Shown: positions 42,920 to 50,726 of the stretch, one piece after another
How positions within the stretch are numbered: position 1 is the first letter of the stretch
Layout: each line of letters begins with the position of its first letter
Assembly (NCBI RefSeq): GCF_946480385.1
Contig: NZ_CAMLJP010000002.1
Location: forward strand, 102,522 to 166,521
Source: an uncultured Azospirillum sp.
GTDB lineage: Bacteria > Pseudomonadota > Alphaproteobacteria > Azospirillales > Azospirillaceae
Length of the DNA: 64,000 nucleotides
Direction of reading: 5' to 3'
Position numbers and translations under genes: made by a program
Notes under the pieces: model-generated
Seen by the model: the letters and a program-made list of their open reading frames with translations, nothing else
What the model was told of the DNA's origin: nothing
Database searches by the model: none

Positions 42920-43716
42920 CCGGAAGCGATGGAACGATGACGGACGAACTGCTCTACGAGGTGCGCGACGGCATCGCCCGCGTCACCTTCAACCGGCCCC
43001 ATGCGCGCAACGCCCTGACCTTCGCCATGTACGACCGGCTGGCGTCGGTCTGCGCCGAGGTCGACGACACGCCGGACATCCGCGCGATGCTGCTGACCGG
43101 TGCCGGCGACAAGGCCTTCGCCGCCGGCACCGACATCTCCCAGTTCCGGAGCTTCGAGACGGCGGAGGACGCCCTGGCCTACGAAGCGCGGATCGACCGC
43201 GTGCTGGGAGCCCTGGAGCGCTGCCGGGTGCCGACCATCGCCGCGGTCGCCGGAGCCTGCACCGGCGGCGGGGCCGGCATCGCCGCCGCCTGCGACCTGC
43301 GGATCGGCGCGGCCAACGCCAAATTCGGCTTCCCCATCGCGCGCACCCTGGGCAATTGCCTGTCGATGAACAATTACGCCCGGCTGTCGGCGCTGATCGG
43401 CCCCGCCCGCGTCACCGAGATGATCTTCACCGCCCGCCTGATCGAGGCCGAGGAGGCGAAGGCCATCGGTTTGGTGTCGGAGATCCTCCCCGACGCAGCG
43501 GCGCTGGCGGAGCGTGCCGAAACGCTCGCTCGCATCGTGGCCTCCCACGCGCCGCTGACCCTGCGGGCGACCAAGGAGGCGCTGCGCCGGCTCCGGCAGG
43601 GCGGCGATCCCGGAACCGGAGAGGATCTGATCGTGATGTGCTACACCAGCGCGGATTTTCGGGAAGGGATGGACGCCTTCCTGAACAAGCGCCCACCACG
43701 CTGGCGGGGCGAATAG
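42916..43716 (+). CDS. crotonase-fold enzyme lacking both canonical catalytic glutamates
   Basis: A 266-residue member of the enoyl-CoA hydratase/isomerase superfamily. The oxyanion-hole segments are recognisable (DKAFAAGTDISQF and GACTGGGAGIAAACDLRI). In classical crotonase the glutamates stand at GGGxE and at PExxLG; here they read GGGAG and FPIARTLG, so neither is present. The enzyme is therefore unlikely to be a simple enoyl-CoA hydratase; other crotonase chemistries such as C-C hydrolysis, decarboxylation or isomerisation should be considered. It is coupled to the CoA-transferase and closes the operon, with a small hairpin after it. An internal ATG at 42937 is an alternative start. Confidence 0.85.
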   Translation: MTGSDGTMTDELLYEVRDGIARVTFNRPHARNALTFAMYDRLASVCAEVDDTPDIRAMLLTGAGDKAFAAGTDISQFRSFETAEDALAYEARIDRVLGALERCRVPTIAAVAGACTGGGAGIAAACDLRIGAANAKFGFPIARTLGNCLSMNNYARLSALIGPARVTEMIFTARLIEAEEAKAIGLVSEILPDAAALAERAETLARIVASHAPLTLRATKEALRRLRQGGDPGTGEDLIVMCYTSADFREGMDAFLNKRPPRWRGE

Positions 43717-43725
43717 ACCCTCTCA

Positions 43726-43740
43726 CGAAGCGGAGCTTCG
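43726..43740. terminator. short hairpin after the TRAP/CoA-transferase operon
   Basis: CGAAGC / GCTTCG with a 3-nt loop lies 10 bp after the crotonase-fold stop. It lacks a T-run, so it is only a weak terminator candidate. Confidence 0.35.
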
Positions 43741-44365
43741 GGAAATCACGGTGCGGTTCACCCAGCGTCTGATCATTGGCTTGAGCCAGGGCGAGATCGC
43801 GAAGACGTGGGTGAGATAACTCTTGCGTGATGACTGCGCATCCGACCTTGTGGATGTTGGCGGGCAGCGAGCCCAGCTCCCCCTTTCGGATCACCAGATG
43901 GATCGAGCGGCGTGAACCCGGAGGTCGGCAACGGCAGCACGCGCATGTGGTTCAGGTGCTGACGGCTTTTCACCAGCGTGGTCGGCGGAAGCAGGCTCCA
44001 TCCCATCTCTTCCGCAACCAGCCATCACGGTGTCGGTCGCGTCGAAGGCAAAGCTGCGCGGCACCTCCATGCCCAGGCGCCGCAGATGCTGATCCACCAA
44101 CCGGCCGAGCGCGCTGTCCGTCGTGCTGCGGATCAGCGGCAGCGTCCGGGACAGCGCCCGCAGGGCGGCTTCATCGACGCCCCCGGGGAACTGCGCGGCA
44201 GCAGAAGCACGAAAGGTTCGGTGAGCAGGCACAGACTGTCCAACTGGTCCATGTCGTCGAAGCTGTCGTTGGTGAACAGCACGTCCAGGCGACGGGCGAG
44301 GACCAGTTCGCGCAGTTGCCCGCACAGGCCCGACGCGATGCTGAAGGACGGCAGATTGTCGCGTG
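43741..44365 (-). pseudogene. LysR-type regulator pseudogene, effector domain only, several frameshifts
   Basis: Read on the minus strand across three frames, the translation gives LPSFSIASGLCGQLRELVLARRLDVLFTNDSFDDMDQLDSLCLLTEPFVLLLPR, then LRALSRTLPLIRSTTDSALGRLVDQHLRRLGMEVPRSFAFDATDTVMA, then GMGWSLLPPTTLVKSRQHLNHMRVLPLP and HKVGCAVITQELSHP. That order is a LysR effector domain. The helix-turn-helix N-terminus is missing and frames change at least three times, so no regulator can be made. It belongs to a run of broken genes reaching to 45781. Confidence 0.75.
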
Positions 44366-44445
44366 TCAATCGGCTTGAGATTGGGACCCTGGATCGGCGT
44401 GGAAAAGGGACCCCGTTGAGCTGGTGAGGGCTTGTCGTCCAGGTC
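44366..44445. other. possible insertion-sequence scar with repeated GGGACCC
   Basis: A short non-coding strip separates two gene fragments. It contains GGGACCC at 44383 and 44407, with a third copy at 44456 inside the next fragment, and the run GTCAATCGGCTTGAGATTGG. Motifs of this kind occur near the ends of IS21-like elements as I remember them, so it may be a scar. This is a weak call. Confidence 0.3.
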
Positions 44446-44870
44446 GTCCATGGAGGGGACCCGCGCGTGCCGCGCAGTGCCACCAGGATGGCGATAACCG
44501 CCAACATGCCGCTGGTGATGTCCACGACCGAGGTGTCGGCCCGCAACGGCCGGCACCTCGGCCCGGTCATATAGGCGAGGCCGGTCATCATCTGCACCAC
44601 CTCGTCGAGCGCGAGGCGGTCGGCTTAGGGGCCGTCGAGGAAGCCCTTCAGGCTGGCATAGATCAGGCGCGGGTGGCACGGGCCAGCGCGTCGGCGCCCA
44701 GCTCCAGCCGCTCCATCGTGCCGGGGGCGAAATTCTCCACGCGCATGACGGCCTCGGCAACGAGACGACGCGCGATGTCGCGGCCTTCCGTCGTCTTCAG
44801 GTCGATGCCGATGAAACGCTTGTTGCGGTTGAAATAGCCGAGATTGCCCTGTGCCGAAGCCTTTCAGATG
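44446..44870 (-). pseudogene. CaiB-family CoA-transferase fragment
   Basis: The minus strand encodes QGNLGYFNRNKRFIGIDLKTTEGRDIARRLVAEAVMRVENFAPGTMERLELGADALARA, then after a frame change YASLKGFLDGP and VVQMMTGLAYMTGPRCRPLRADTSVVDITSGMLAVIAILVALRGTR. These are consecutive pieces of the N-terminal and middle thirds of a class III CoA-transferase. Both ends are missing and there is at least one frameshift. It is distinct in sequence from the intact enzyme at 41702. Confidence 0.75.
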
Positions 44871-44879
44871 ACCGGACGG

Positions 44880-45480
44880 CTCGCCGTTGGGCACTGGCTC
44901 GACCGGGCTGAACACCTCCTCCGGGACGATACGCATGTCGTTGCGCACCTGCGAAGATGATCGGCGCCACGAACCGCCCCCGGCGGTAGTCCGGCCCCGA
45001 CAGGGCGTGACCGCCGAGCGCACAGACCGCGCCGTCCTGCTTCGCCAAGCCGATCATCCGCAGGATCTGTTCCCATTGCGGACGGGTGGCGATGGGGCCG
45101 ATCTGCGTGTCCATCTTCGACGGGTCGGCAATGCGCGCCGCGACGGCGGCCGCGATCAGCTTCTCAATGACGGCGTCGTGGATGGCCTTCTGCATCAGCA
45201 GGAGCGAATCCGCCATGCAGGTCTGGCCCGAGGCGCAGAACACGCCGGAGACGGCTCCCTTCACCGCTTGATGGAGGTCGACGTCGTCGAAGACGAGATT
45301 CGGGGAATTGCCGCCCAGTTCCGCCGCCCGGTTCCAGCGTCACCTTCTTCAGGCCCGGCGCCGCGGCCTCGTTGACGCGCTGGCCGCCACCGTCGCCGCC
45401 GGTGACGGCGATCTTGGCAGTCAGGAGATGGCGCATCTGCGCCTTCTGCGAGCATTCGACCCAGGCGATCCGCGATCACG
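44880..45480 (-). pseudogene. aldehyde dehydrogenase fragment
   Basis: The clearest piece reads KGAVSGVFCASGQTCMADSLLLMQKAIHDAVIEKLIAAAVAARIADPSKMDTQIGPIATRPQWEQILRMI, which is the catalytic-cysteine region of an aldehyde dehydrogenase. Upstream in another frame stand APGLKKVTLEPGGG and PRISSSTTSTS, the broken LELGG region. The NAD-binding N-terminal third and the C-terminus are absent. With the neighbouring CoA-transferase and LysR fragments it looks like the remains of one former catabolic operon. Confidence 0.75.
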
Positions 45481-45509
45481 TCCATGAAGGCGACCGACTG
45501 CCTCTCGAT

Positions 45510-45781
45510 GGGGGGCCACCGGCCCTGTGCTCACCCGCTTCGCCGGGACGGCGTCGGCGGCCGACTTCGCCGCCCTGCCCCTGCACTCCTTCGGCGAACG
45601 CGAGTCCGAAACAAAAGCCGCCGTGCCGGTCTTTTCCCAGCGAGAGGGATTGATCGGCGCCCTGACCCTGTCGGGCCCGCTCACCCACTTCACCGAGGAA
45701 CGCGTGGCGGTGAAAGCGCAGTTATTGCTGGTCGTCGGCCGGCGGCTGTCCGAGACTCTGGGCGGGCACTATCCGATTTGA
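45510..45781 (+). pseudogene. IclR-family regulator, C-terminal fragment
   Basis: The frame open from about 45527 encodes the end of an IclR effector domain: LPLHSFGERESETKAAVPVFSQREGLIGALTLSGPLTHFTEERVAVKAQLLLVVGRRLSETLGG. The DNA-binding half and most of the effector domain are missing. It is on the opposite strand from the other fragments, as a divergent regulator of a lost operon would be. Confidence 0.7.
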
Positions 45782-45821
45782 GGGTTCGTAAGAGCTTCAA
45801 GACCGGCGACAGGGAGTTGAT

Positions 45822-46544
45822 ATGGATACGCTGACGCAACAGGTGCGGGACGGGATCGCGGCGAACGGATTCTCGTTCATCCAGGCACCCGACATGCAGG
45901 TTCTCCTCGGCGAGGCCGGCATGGCGGATTGGGACGGTTTCAGCAACAGCTGGGATGACCTGGGTCTCGACCTCTACATGGCGGACGGCGGCCGTTACCG
46001 GCGGCGGCGCCATGCCGCCTTTGCGCTTTCGGCCGGGGACATCCGGCGCAAGCCGCACCAGCCCCATTACCAGAGCCGCGATTACAACCCGCTCAACGGC
46101 GGGATCGAACGCTGGTTCGAGCCGGTCACCGACGAGGTGGCGGCGCATCCCGCCCTGCGCGCGATCCTGGCGACCAGCTTCGCCCTGTTCAATCCGCTAA
46201 CGCCGCCGGACGTCCGTCCCGAGGTCTGGCACACGGAGGTCCATCAATTCCGCATCGAGGCGCGCGCGGGCGAGGCCGCCCAACCCACGCCTGAAGGCAT
46301 GCATCGGGACGGCGTCGACTGGGTCCTGGTGATGCTGATCCGGCGCGAGAACATCGCGAGCGGCACCACCACCATCCACGACCTCAATGGCCACCCGCTG
46401 GGAAGCTTCACCTTGCGCCATCCGCTGGAATCGGCGGTGCTGAACGATGCACGGGTGTTCCATGGCGTGACGCCGGTGGAACCCGCCGACCCGGACCGGC
46501 CCGCCTTCCGTGACGTTCTGGTGGTGACCATGCGGCGCCCGTGA
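45822..46544 (+). CDS. 2-oxoglutarate/Fe(II) free amino acid hydroxylase, L-isoleucine 4-hydroxylase family
   Basis: A 240-residue member of the 2OG-Fe_Oxy_2 family, whose known member IDO hydroxylates free L-isoleucine at C4. Iron ligands are H161-x-D163 (GMHRDG) and H214 (RVFHGVTP), and R230 (FRDVLVV) is placed to hold 2-oxoglutarate. Length and ligand numbering are close to the characterised enzyme. It would convert a free aliphatic amino acid plus O2 and 2-oxoglutarate to a hydroxyamino acid, succinate and CO2 in the cytosol. It converges with an MFS transporter gene (21 bp), which could export the product or import the substrate. ATG 45822 follows AGGGAG. Exact substrate (Ile, Leu, Met, Thr) is open. 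Confidence 0.82.
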   Translation: MDTLTQQVRDGIAANGFSFIQAPDMQVLLGEAGMADWDGFSNSWDDLGLDLYMADGGRYRRRRHAAFALSAGDIRRKPHQPHYQSRDYNPLNGGIERWFEPVTDEVAAHPALRAILATSFALFNPLTPPDVRPEVWHTEVHQFRIEARAGEAAQPTPEGMHRDGVDWVLVMLIRRENIASGTTTIHDLNGHPLGSFTLRHPLESAVLNDARVFHGVTPVEPADPDRPAFRDVLVVTMRRP

Positions 46545-46565
46545 CCGGTTTTTCCTTACGGCCTA

Positions 46566-47882
46566 TCAGCGTCCTTCCGGCGTCGCCTTCGGAAACAGGG
46601 CGAAGGCCACGAGCGCAGCCACGGCCGCCGCCAGCCACACCCCGCTCCAGTTCGCCCGTTCCAGGACGTGGGGGATCGCCAGCGGGGCGAGGAAGTAGGC
46701 GCCGAAGGCGAAGGTGTTGCCGAGGCCGAGAGCCGTGCCGGTGTGCGCGAGGCCCGCGATGCTGGCAAGTTCGGTGAAGGCGATGCCATGCCAGCTGGAC
46801 GCAACGATCCCGCCGGCGACCAGGGCGACGACCACAGCCGCCACGAGTGCGCCGCCGGACTCCGGCAGAGCCGTATCGATCGCGACGAAGCTGGCCAGCA
46901 CGCAGTAGACGGCGGCCGTCAGCAGGGCGCATGCCTTGAGGAACGGCCGCCGGTTGCGGCGACGGTCAGTGACGTGGCCGCTCCACACACGGACGATGGC
47001 CGCGCCAAGCTGAATCGCGACGATGCTGGTGCTCACCGTGGTGGTGCCGAGATGACAGACATCGTTCAAGAAGATCGCCGCGAAGGTCACGACCGCCACC
47101 TGTGGAATGCACAGCGCGCCGACACCGAAGACCGTTTTCCAGACCTGTCCGTTGCGCAGCGGTCCCTTTCCGGAAATTTGCGAATCGGTCCCCGCCGGCG
47201 TCTTCGCCGCCATCGCGGGAGGTTCACTCACCCACAGCCACACGAGCCCGGTGGTGATGAGGCAGAGTGCCGCCAGCGTGCCGTAGACGCCCTGGAATCC
47301 GACGCCCTCGGCGAGCGGAGGAAGGATCAGCGCCCCGGCGGCACCGCCGGCCGGCAACGCCATCTGCCGGACACTCATGGCGAAGCCCCGCTCGCCCTCG
47401 CCGAACCATGCCATGACCGCCCGTCCGCTCGACCCGTTCAGGCTGCCGCCGATCATGCCGACCAGCAGGAAGGCGCCTGCGAGGAGCGTGGTGGACGGAA
47501 TGCGGCCCGGCACCGGCGACACCAGCAGCGCCATGAGCGCCAGCACCAAACCGGTCAGGCCGAGCCCCGTCAGCAGCACCTTACGGTCGCCCCACCGGTC
47601 GGTCAGCATTCCCCACAGCAATTCACTGACGGCGACCCCCAGCCCCATGGCCCCGATCACCAGCCCCAGATCTGTCGACGCCAGCCCGTAATCGGATCGC
47701 AGTGAGACGGCCGTTGCCGGAAGCCCGGTCAAGGCCGCGGCAAAACTGCCGTTGGCGGCTACGCCGACCCCCAGCACCTTCCAGCGATGGGGGGCCGGCC
47801 CAGCCGACGCCGTGCTGGCGGCATTGCCGCCGACCTTTCGCAAGGGGGCCCGTTGGGCCTGTTCTTCACCTGTGATCGTCAT
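46566..47882 (-). CDS. MFS transporter
   Basis: A 438-residue major facilitator with 12 predicted helices. Motif A is GMLTDRWGDRK between helices 2 and 3 and recurs weakly in the second half (GHVTDRRRNRRP). The first 35 residues are a polar cytosolic tail. It has no close signature that fixes a substrate. It converges with the 2OG hydroxylase gene and is divergent from a LysR gene, with an inverted repeat between. Transport of an amino acid or hydroxyamino acid would fit the neighbours, but this is inference. Confidence 0.82.
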   Translation of the reverse strand: MTITGEEQAQRAPLRKVGGNAASTASAGPAPHRWKVLGVGVAANGSFAAALTGLPATAVSLRSDYGLASTDLGLVIGAMGLGVAVSELLWGMLTDRWGDRKVLLTGLGLTGLVLALMALLVSPVPGRIPSTTLLAGAFLLVGMIGGSLNGSSGRAVMAWFGEGERGFAMSVRQMALPAGGAAGALILPPLAEGVGFQGVYGTLAALCLITTGLVWLWVSEPPAMAAKTPAGTDSQISGKGPLRNGQVWKTVFGVGALCIPQVAVVTFAAIFLNDVCHLGTTTVSTSIVAIQLGAAIVRVWSGHVTDRRRNRRPFLKACALLTAAVYCVLASFVAIDTALPESGGALVAAVVVALVAGGIVASSWHGIAFTELASIAGLAHTGTALGLGNTFAFGAYFLAPLAIPHVLERANWSGVWLAAAVAALVAFALFPKATPEGR

Positions 47883-47945
47883 GTCCGGAAGCCTCGATGT
47901 CGCTTGTCCTTGCCTCTCTGCTGATACCGCGCCATTATCGTTCTG

Positions 47946-47959
47946 ATAATCTGGATTAT
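47946..47959. promoter_or_regulatory. inverted repeat, probable LysR operator
   Basis: ATAATC-TG-GATTAT is a perfect inverted repeat in the AT-rich 113-bp gap between the divergent MFS (start 47882) and LysR (start 47996) genes. Location and symmetry suit a LysR-type binding site. Confidence 0.5.
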
Positions 47960-47995
47960 TGGAACTGTTAATCCTAAAAAACAGGATGATGGCCT

Positions 47996-48874
47996 GTGAG
48001 CAAGGTGATCTTCGACCTCGACGTGCTGCGCAGCTTCGTCACCGGAACGGACCTCGGCAGTTTTGCCAAGGCCGCGGACCGGCTGGGCCGCTCGACTTCG
48101 GCGGTGAGCGCACAGATCAGGAAGCTCGAGGAACAGGCCGGCATGCCGATCTTCCGCAAGGCGGGTCGGGGCCTTGCCCTGACCGAGGCGGGAGAGACCA
48201 TGCTCGCCTACGCCCGGCGCCTGCTCGACCTCAATGACGAAGCGGTCACCGCTCTTCACGGCATGACGTCGGAAGGGTGGCTGCGGGTCGGCATGCAGGA
48301 GGATTTTGCGGAAAGGCTGTTGCCGGCGGCGCTGGGCCGCTTTGCCCGCGCGCATCCCAAGGTCCGGATCGAGGCGCGCGTCGGCCGCAACAACGACCTG
48401 CTCGACCGGGTGGCGCGGGGACAGCTGGACTTCGCCCTCGCCTGGGACAACGGGACGGCGGCGGCATTCAAGACCGGCATCGCCACCCTTCCCGTCCACT
48501 GGATCGCGCCCGGCACCGGCATGGCGGTGCCGACATCCGAGGACGGAGCGCTGCCGCTGGTTTCCTTCGATGACGGCTGCTGGTTCCGGAGTGTCGGTAC
48601 GGCGGCGCTCGACCGTGCCGGCCGGGCATGGCGCATCGCGCTGACGAGCCCCAGCCTTTCGGGATTGTGGGCCGGAGTCGAAGCGGGGCTGGGGCTCACC
48701 CTGCGAACGTCGATTGGTCTGTCGTCCGGCGTCCGCGTGTTGGAAGAAGGGGCCCACGGTCTTCCGCCGCTTCCCTCGATAAACCTCGCGATCTACCGGA
48801 AGGATGCAACGCTCGATCCGACGGCGGAACGGCTGATCGACATCGTCACGGAGGGCGTGCGGGACTTGACCTGA
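47996..48874 (+). CDS. LysR-type regulator
   Basis: A 292-residue LysR protein: helix-turn-helix FDLDVLRSFVTGTDLGSFAKAADRLGRSTSAVSAQIRKLEEQAG followed by an effector domain (LRVGMQEDFAERLLPAALGRFARAHPKVRIEARVG). The start is a GTG at 47996 with AGGATG upstream; no ATG is in frame nearby. It is divergent from the MFS transporter and most likely controls it. The effector region with LRVGMQEDFAE resembles regulators of small transporters rather than aromatic catabolism. The ligand is unknown. Confidence 0.82.
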   Translation: MSKVIFDLDVLRSFVTGTDLGSFAKAADRLGRSTSAVSAQIRKLEEQAGMPIFRKAGRGLALTEAGETMLAYARRLLDLNDEAVTALHGMTSEGWLRVGMQEDFAERLLPAALGRFARAHPKVRIEARVGRNNDLLDRVARGQLDFALAWDNGTAAAFKTGIATLPVHWIAPGTGMAVPTSEDGALPLVSFDDGCWFRSVGTAALDRAGRAWRIALTSPSLSGLWAGVEAGLGLTLRTSIGLSSGVRVLEEGAHGLPPLPSINLAIYRKDATLDPTAERLIDIVTEGVRDLT

Positions 48875-49192
48875 CGAAATGCCGCAGACGCCGCGGTTGA
48901 CCGTCAGCCAGGGGCGCAACTACCATACCAGCAACTGGAATGGTAGTATGCAACGCCACGAACGGTCCCGAAGCGGCACCGCTCCCGACGATGGCCGGAC
49001 TGTTCCAGGAAAAAGTTCTGAAACGTGCGACCGCCGCCCGGTGGTGCCTCGGAAACCCGGATAACCGGTTGCCGCGCCTGCCCACCGGTGCGCCCGAAAA
49101 CATTGGGTCAAGACATTCGATGGACCGGAACCGGTGCGCGGATCCTGCGCAGTGACCGGCGGCGGCGTGCGTCCTGGCTGGAGATGCCAATC
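48875..49192. promoter_or_regulatory. promoter region of the hexuronate operon with a long palindrome
   Basis: In this 318-bp gap a 29-bp near-perfect palindrome spans 48919-48947: arms ACTACCAT and ATGGTAGT, an inner pair CCAG and CTGG, and a 3-nt CAA centre. GntR-type hexuronate regulators such as UxuR and ExuR bind sites with TGG/CCA halves of this kind. No such regulator is encoded in the window. No gene is visible in the gap. Confidence 0.6.
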
Positions 49193-50566
49193 ATGAGCGA
49201 ACAGACTATTGCCGACGCCCCACCCGGCCAGTCGGCGGAAGCGGCCCGCAAGGCCGGCGGCTTCGGCAACGCGGCGGGCAAAGCGGCGGTCACGGTAAGC
49301 AAGGCCATCGGCCGCTACCGCTGGACCATCTGCGGCCTGCTCTTCTTCTCGACCACCATCAACTATATGGACCGGCAGGTGCTGGGCCTGCTGAAGTCCA
49401 CGCTGATGGGCGACATGGGCTGGACCGAGTCCGACTTTGGCGACATCGTCGCCGCCTTCTCGCTGGCCTATGCCTTCGGCTATGTCGGCTGCGGCCGGCT
49501 GATGGACAAGATCGGCATCCGCATCGGCCTGCCGGCGGCCGTCGCAGGCTGGAGCTTCTTCGCCTGCATCCATGCCCTGATGGGCAGCGTCCTCGGCTTC
49601 AAGGTGGCGCGCGCCGGCCTCGGCCTGACCGAAGGCGGCAATTTCCCGGCCTCGATCAAGGCGGTGTCGGAGTGGTTCCCGGCCAAGGAACGGGCGCTCG
49701 CCACCGGCATCTTCAACGCCGGCTCCAACGTCGGCGCGGTCGTGGCGCCGATCCTGGTGCCGATCCTGCTCGCCCTCTATGGCTGGCAGGCGGCCTTCCT
49801 GGTCACCGGCGGCATCGGCTTCTTCTGGGTCATCGCCTGGCTGCTGATCTACCGCAAGCCGGAGGAGCATCCGAAGCTGACGGCCGAGGAACTGGCCTAT
49901 ATCCGCAGCGATCCGGTGGAGCCGCAGGAGAACATTCCCTGGATCAAGCTGCTGAGCTATCGCGGCACCTGGGCGAACATCGCCGGCACCTGCTTCTCGG
50001 CTCCGGTCTGGTGGTTCTACCTGAACTGGGTTCCCGGCTTCCTGAACAAGCAGTATGGCGTCAACCTGTTCGGGGCGATGCTGCCGCTGATCATCATCTA
50101 CACCATGGCCGATTTCGGCAGCGTCGGCGGCGGCTGGTTCTCCTCCCACCTGATCAAGCGCGGCATGAAGCCGCTGCGCGCCCGCAAGCTGACCTTCCTG
50201 GTCTGCGGCCTCTGCGTGCTGCCGGTATTCTTCGCGTCGACCGTGTCCAACATGTGGCTCGCCGTTCTGCTGATCGGCATCGCCGCCTCCGCCCACCAGG
50301 GCTATTCGGCCAACGTCTACACCATCGTGTCCGACACCATGCCGCGCAACGCGGTGGGATCGGTGGTCGGCATCGGCGGCTTCTGCGCCTATTTCGTCGG
50401 CATGTTCGTGTCGATGGGCGTCGGCCGCCTGCTGGACGCCACCAACGGCAACTATCAGGTGCTGTTCGGCATCGCGTCGGTCCTCTACCTCGTGGGTCTG
50501 GCGATCATGCACCTGATCCTGCCAAAGACCGGATCGGGCAAGACCCCGGCCGGGATCGAGGTCTGA
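49193..50566 (+). CDS. hexuronate MFS transporter (ExuT-like, ACS family)
   Basis: A 457-residue anion:cation symporter of the major facilitator superfamily with 12 helices. Typical features are TTINYMDRQVLGLLKSTLMGDMGWTESDFGDIVAAFSLAYAFGYVGCGRLMDKIGIRIG and GLTEGGNFPASIKAVSEWFPAKERALATGIFNAGSNVGAVVAP. ExuT-type members import glucuronate and galacturonate with protons. It stands first, upstream of fructuronate reductase and mannonate dehydratase on the same strand, which supports hexuronate as cargo. ATG 49193 is 10 bp after GGAG; an ATG at 49184 has no ribosome site. Confidence 0.85.
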   Translation: MSEQTIADAPPGQSAEAARKAGGFGNAAGKAAVTVSKAIGRYRWTICGLLFFSTTINYMDRQVLGLLKSTLMGDMGWTESDFGDIVAAFSLAYAFGYVGCGRLMDKIGIRIGLPAAVAGWSFFACIHALMGSVLGFKVARAGLGLTEGGNFPASIKAVSEWFPAKERALATGIFNAGSNVGAVVAPILVPILLALYGWQAAFLVTGGIGFFWVIAWLLIYRKPEEHPKLTAEELAYIRSDPVEPQENIPWIKLLSYRGTWANIAGTCFSAPVWWFYLNWVPGFLNKQYGVNLFGAMLPLIIIYTMADFGSVGGGWFSSHLIKRGMKPLRARKLTFLVCGLCVLPVFFASTVSNMWLAVLLIGIAASAHQGYSANVYTIVSDTMPRNAVGSVVGIGGFCAYFVGMFVSMGVGRLLDATNGNYQVLFGIASVLYLVGLAIMHLILPKTGSGKTPAGIEV

Positions 50567-50590
50567 TCTCTCCGTCCACTCTCTCCCAAT

Positions 50591-50615
50591 ACTCCGGGGC
50601 GCCCTGCCCCGGAGT
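50591..50615. terminator. hairpin between transporter and uxuB genes
   Basis: ACTCCGGGGC / GCCCCGGAGT is a perfect 10-bp stem with a 5-nt loop, 24 bp after the transporter stop. No T-run follows. It may end the transporter transcript in part or stabilise its 3' end, uncoupling it from uxuB and uxuA. Confidence 0.5.
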
Positions 50616-50726
50616 CCTCACCAGCAACCAACAGCCTTACCGAATGACGGTGCACCGGCCACCCGCACTGCCCCCGAGGGCAGCGGACAGGGAGACCGCA
50701 GCGACCGCAGCGAACCGGAGCCCATC

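Noticed and set aside
37473..43716. Beta-hydroxyaspartate cycle for glyoxylate
   Set aside because: A glyoxylate-type aminotransferase is present, but the aldolase, dehydratase and iminosuccinate reductase of that cycle are missing, while a CoA-transferase and crotonase are present instead.
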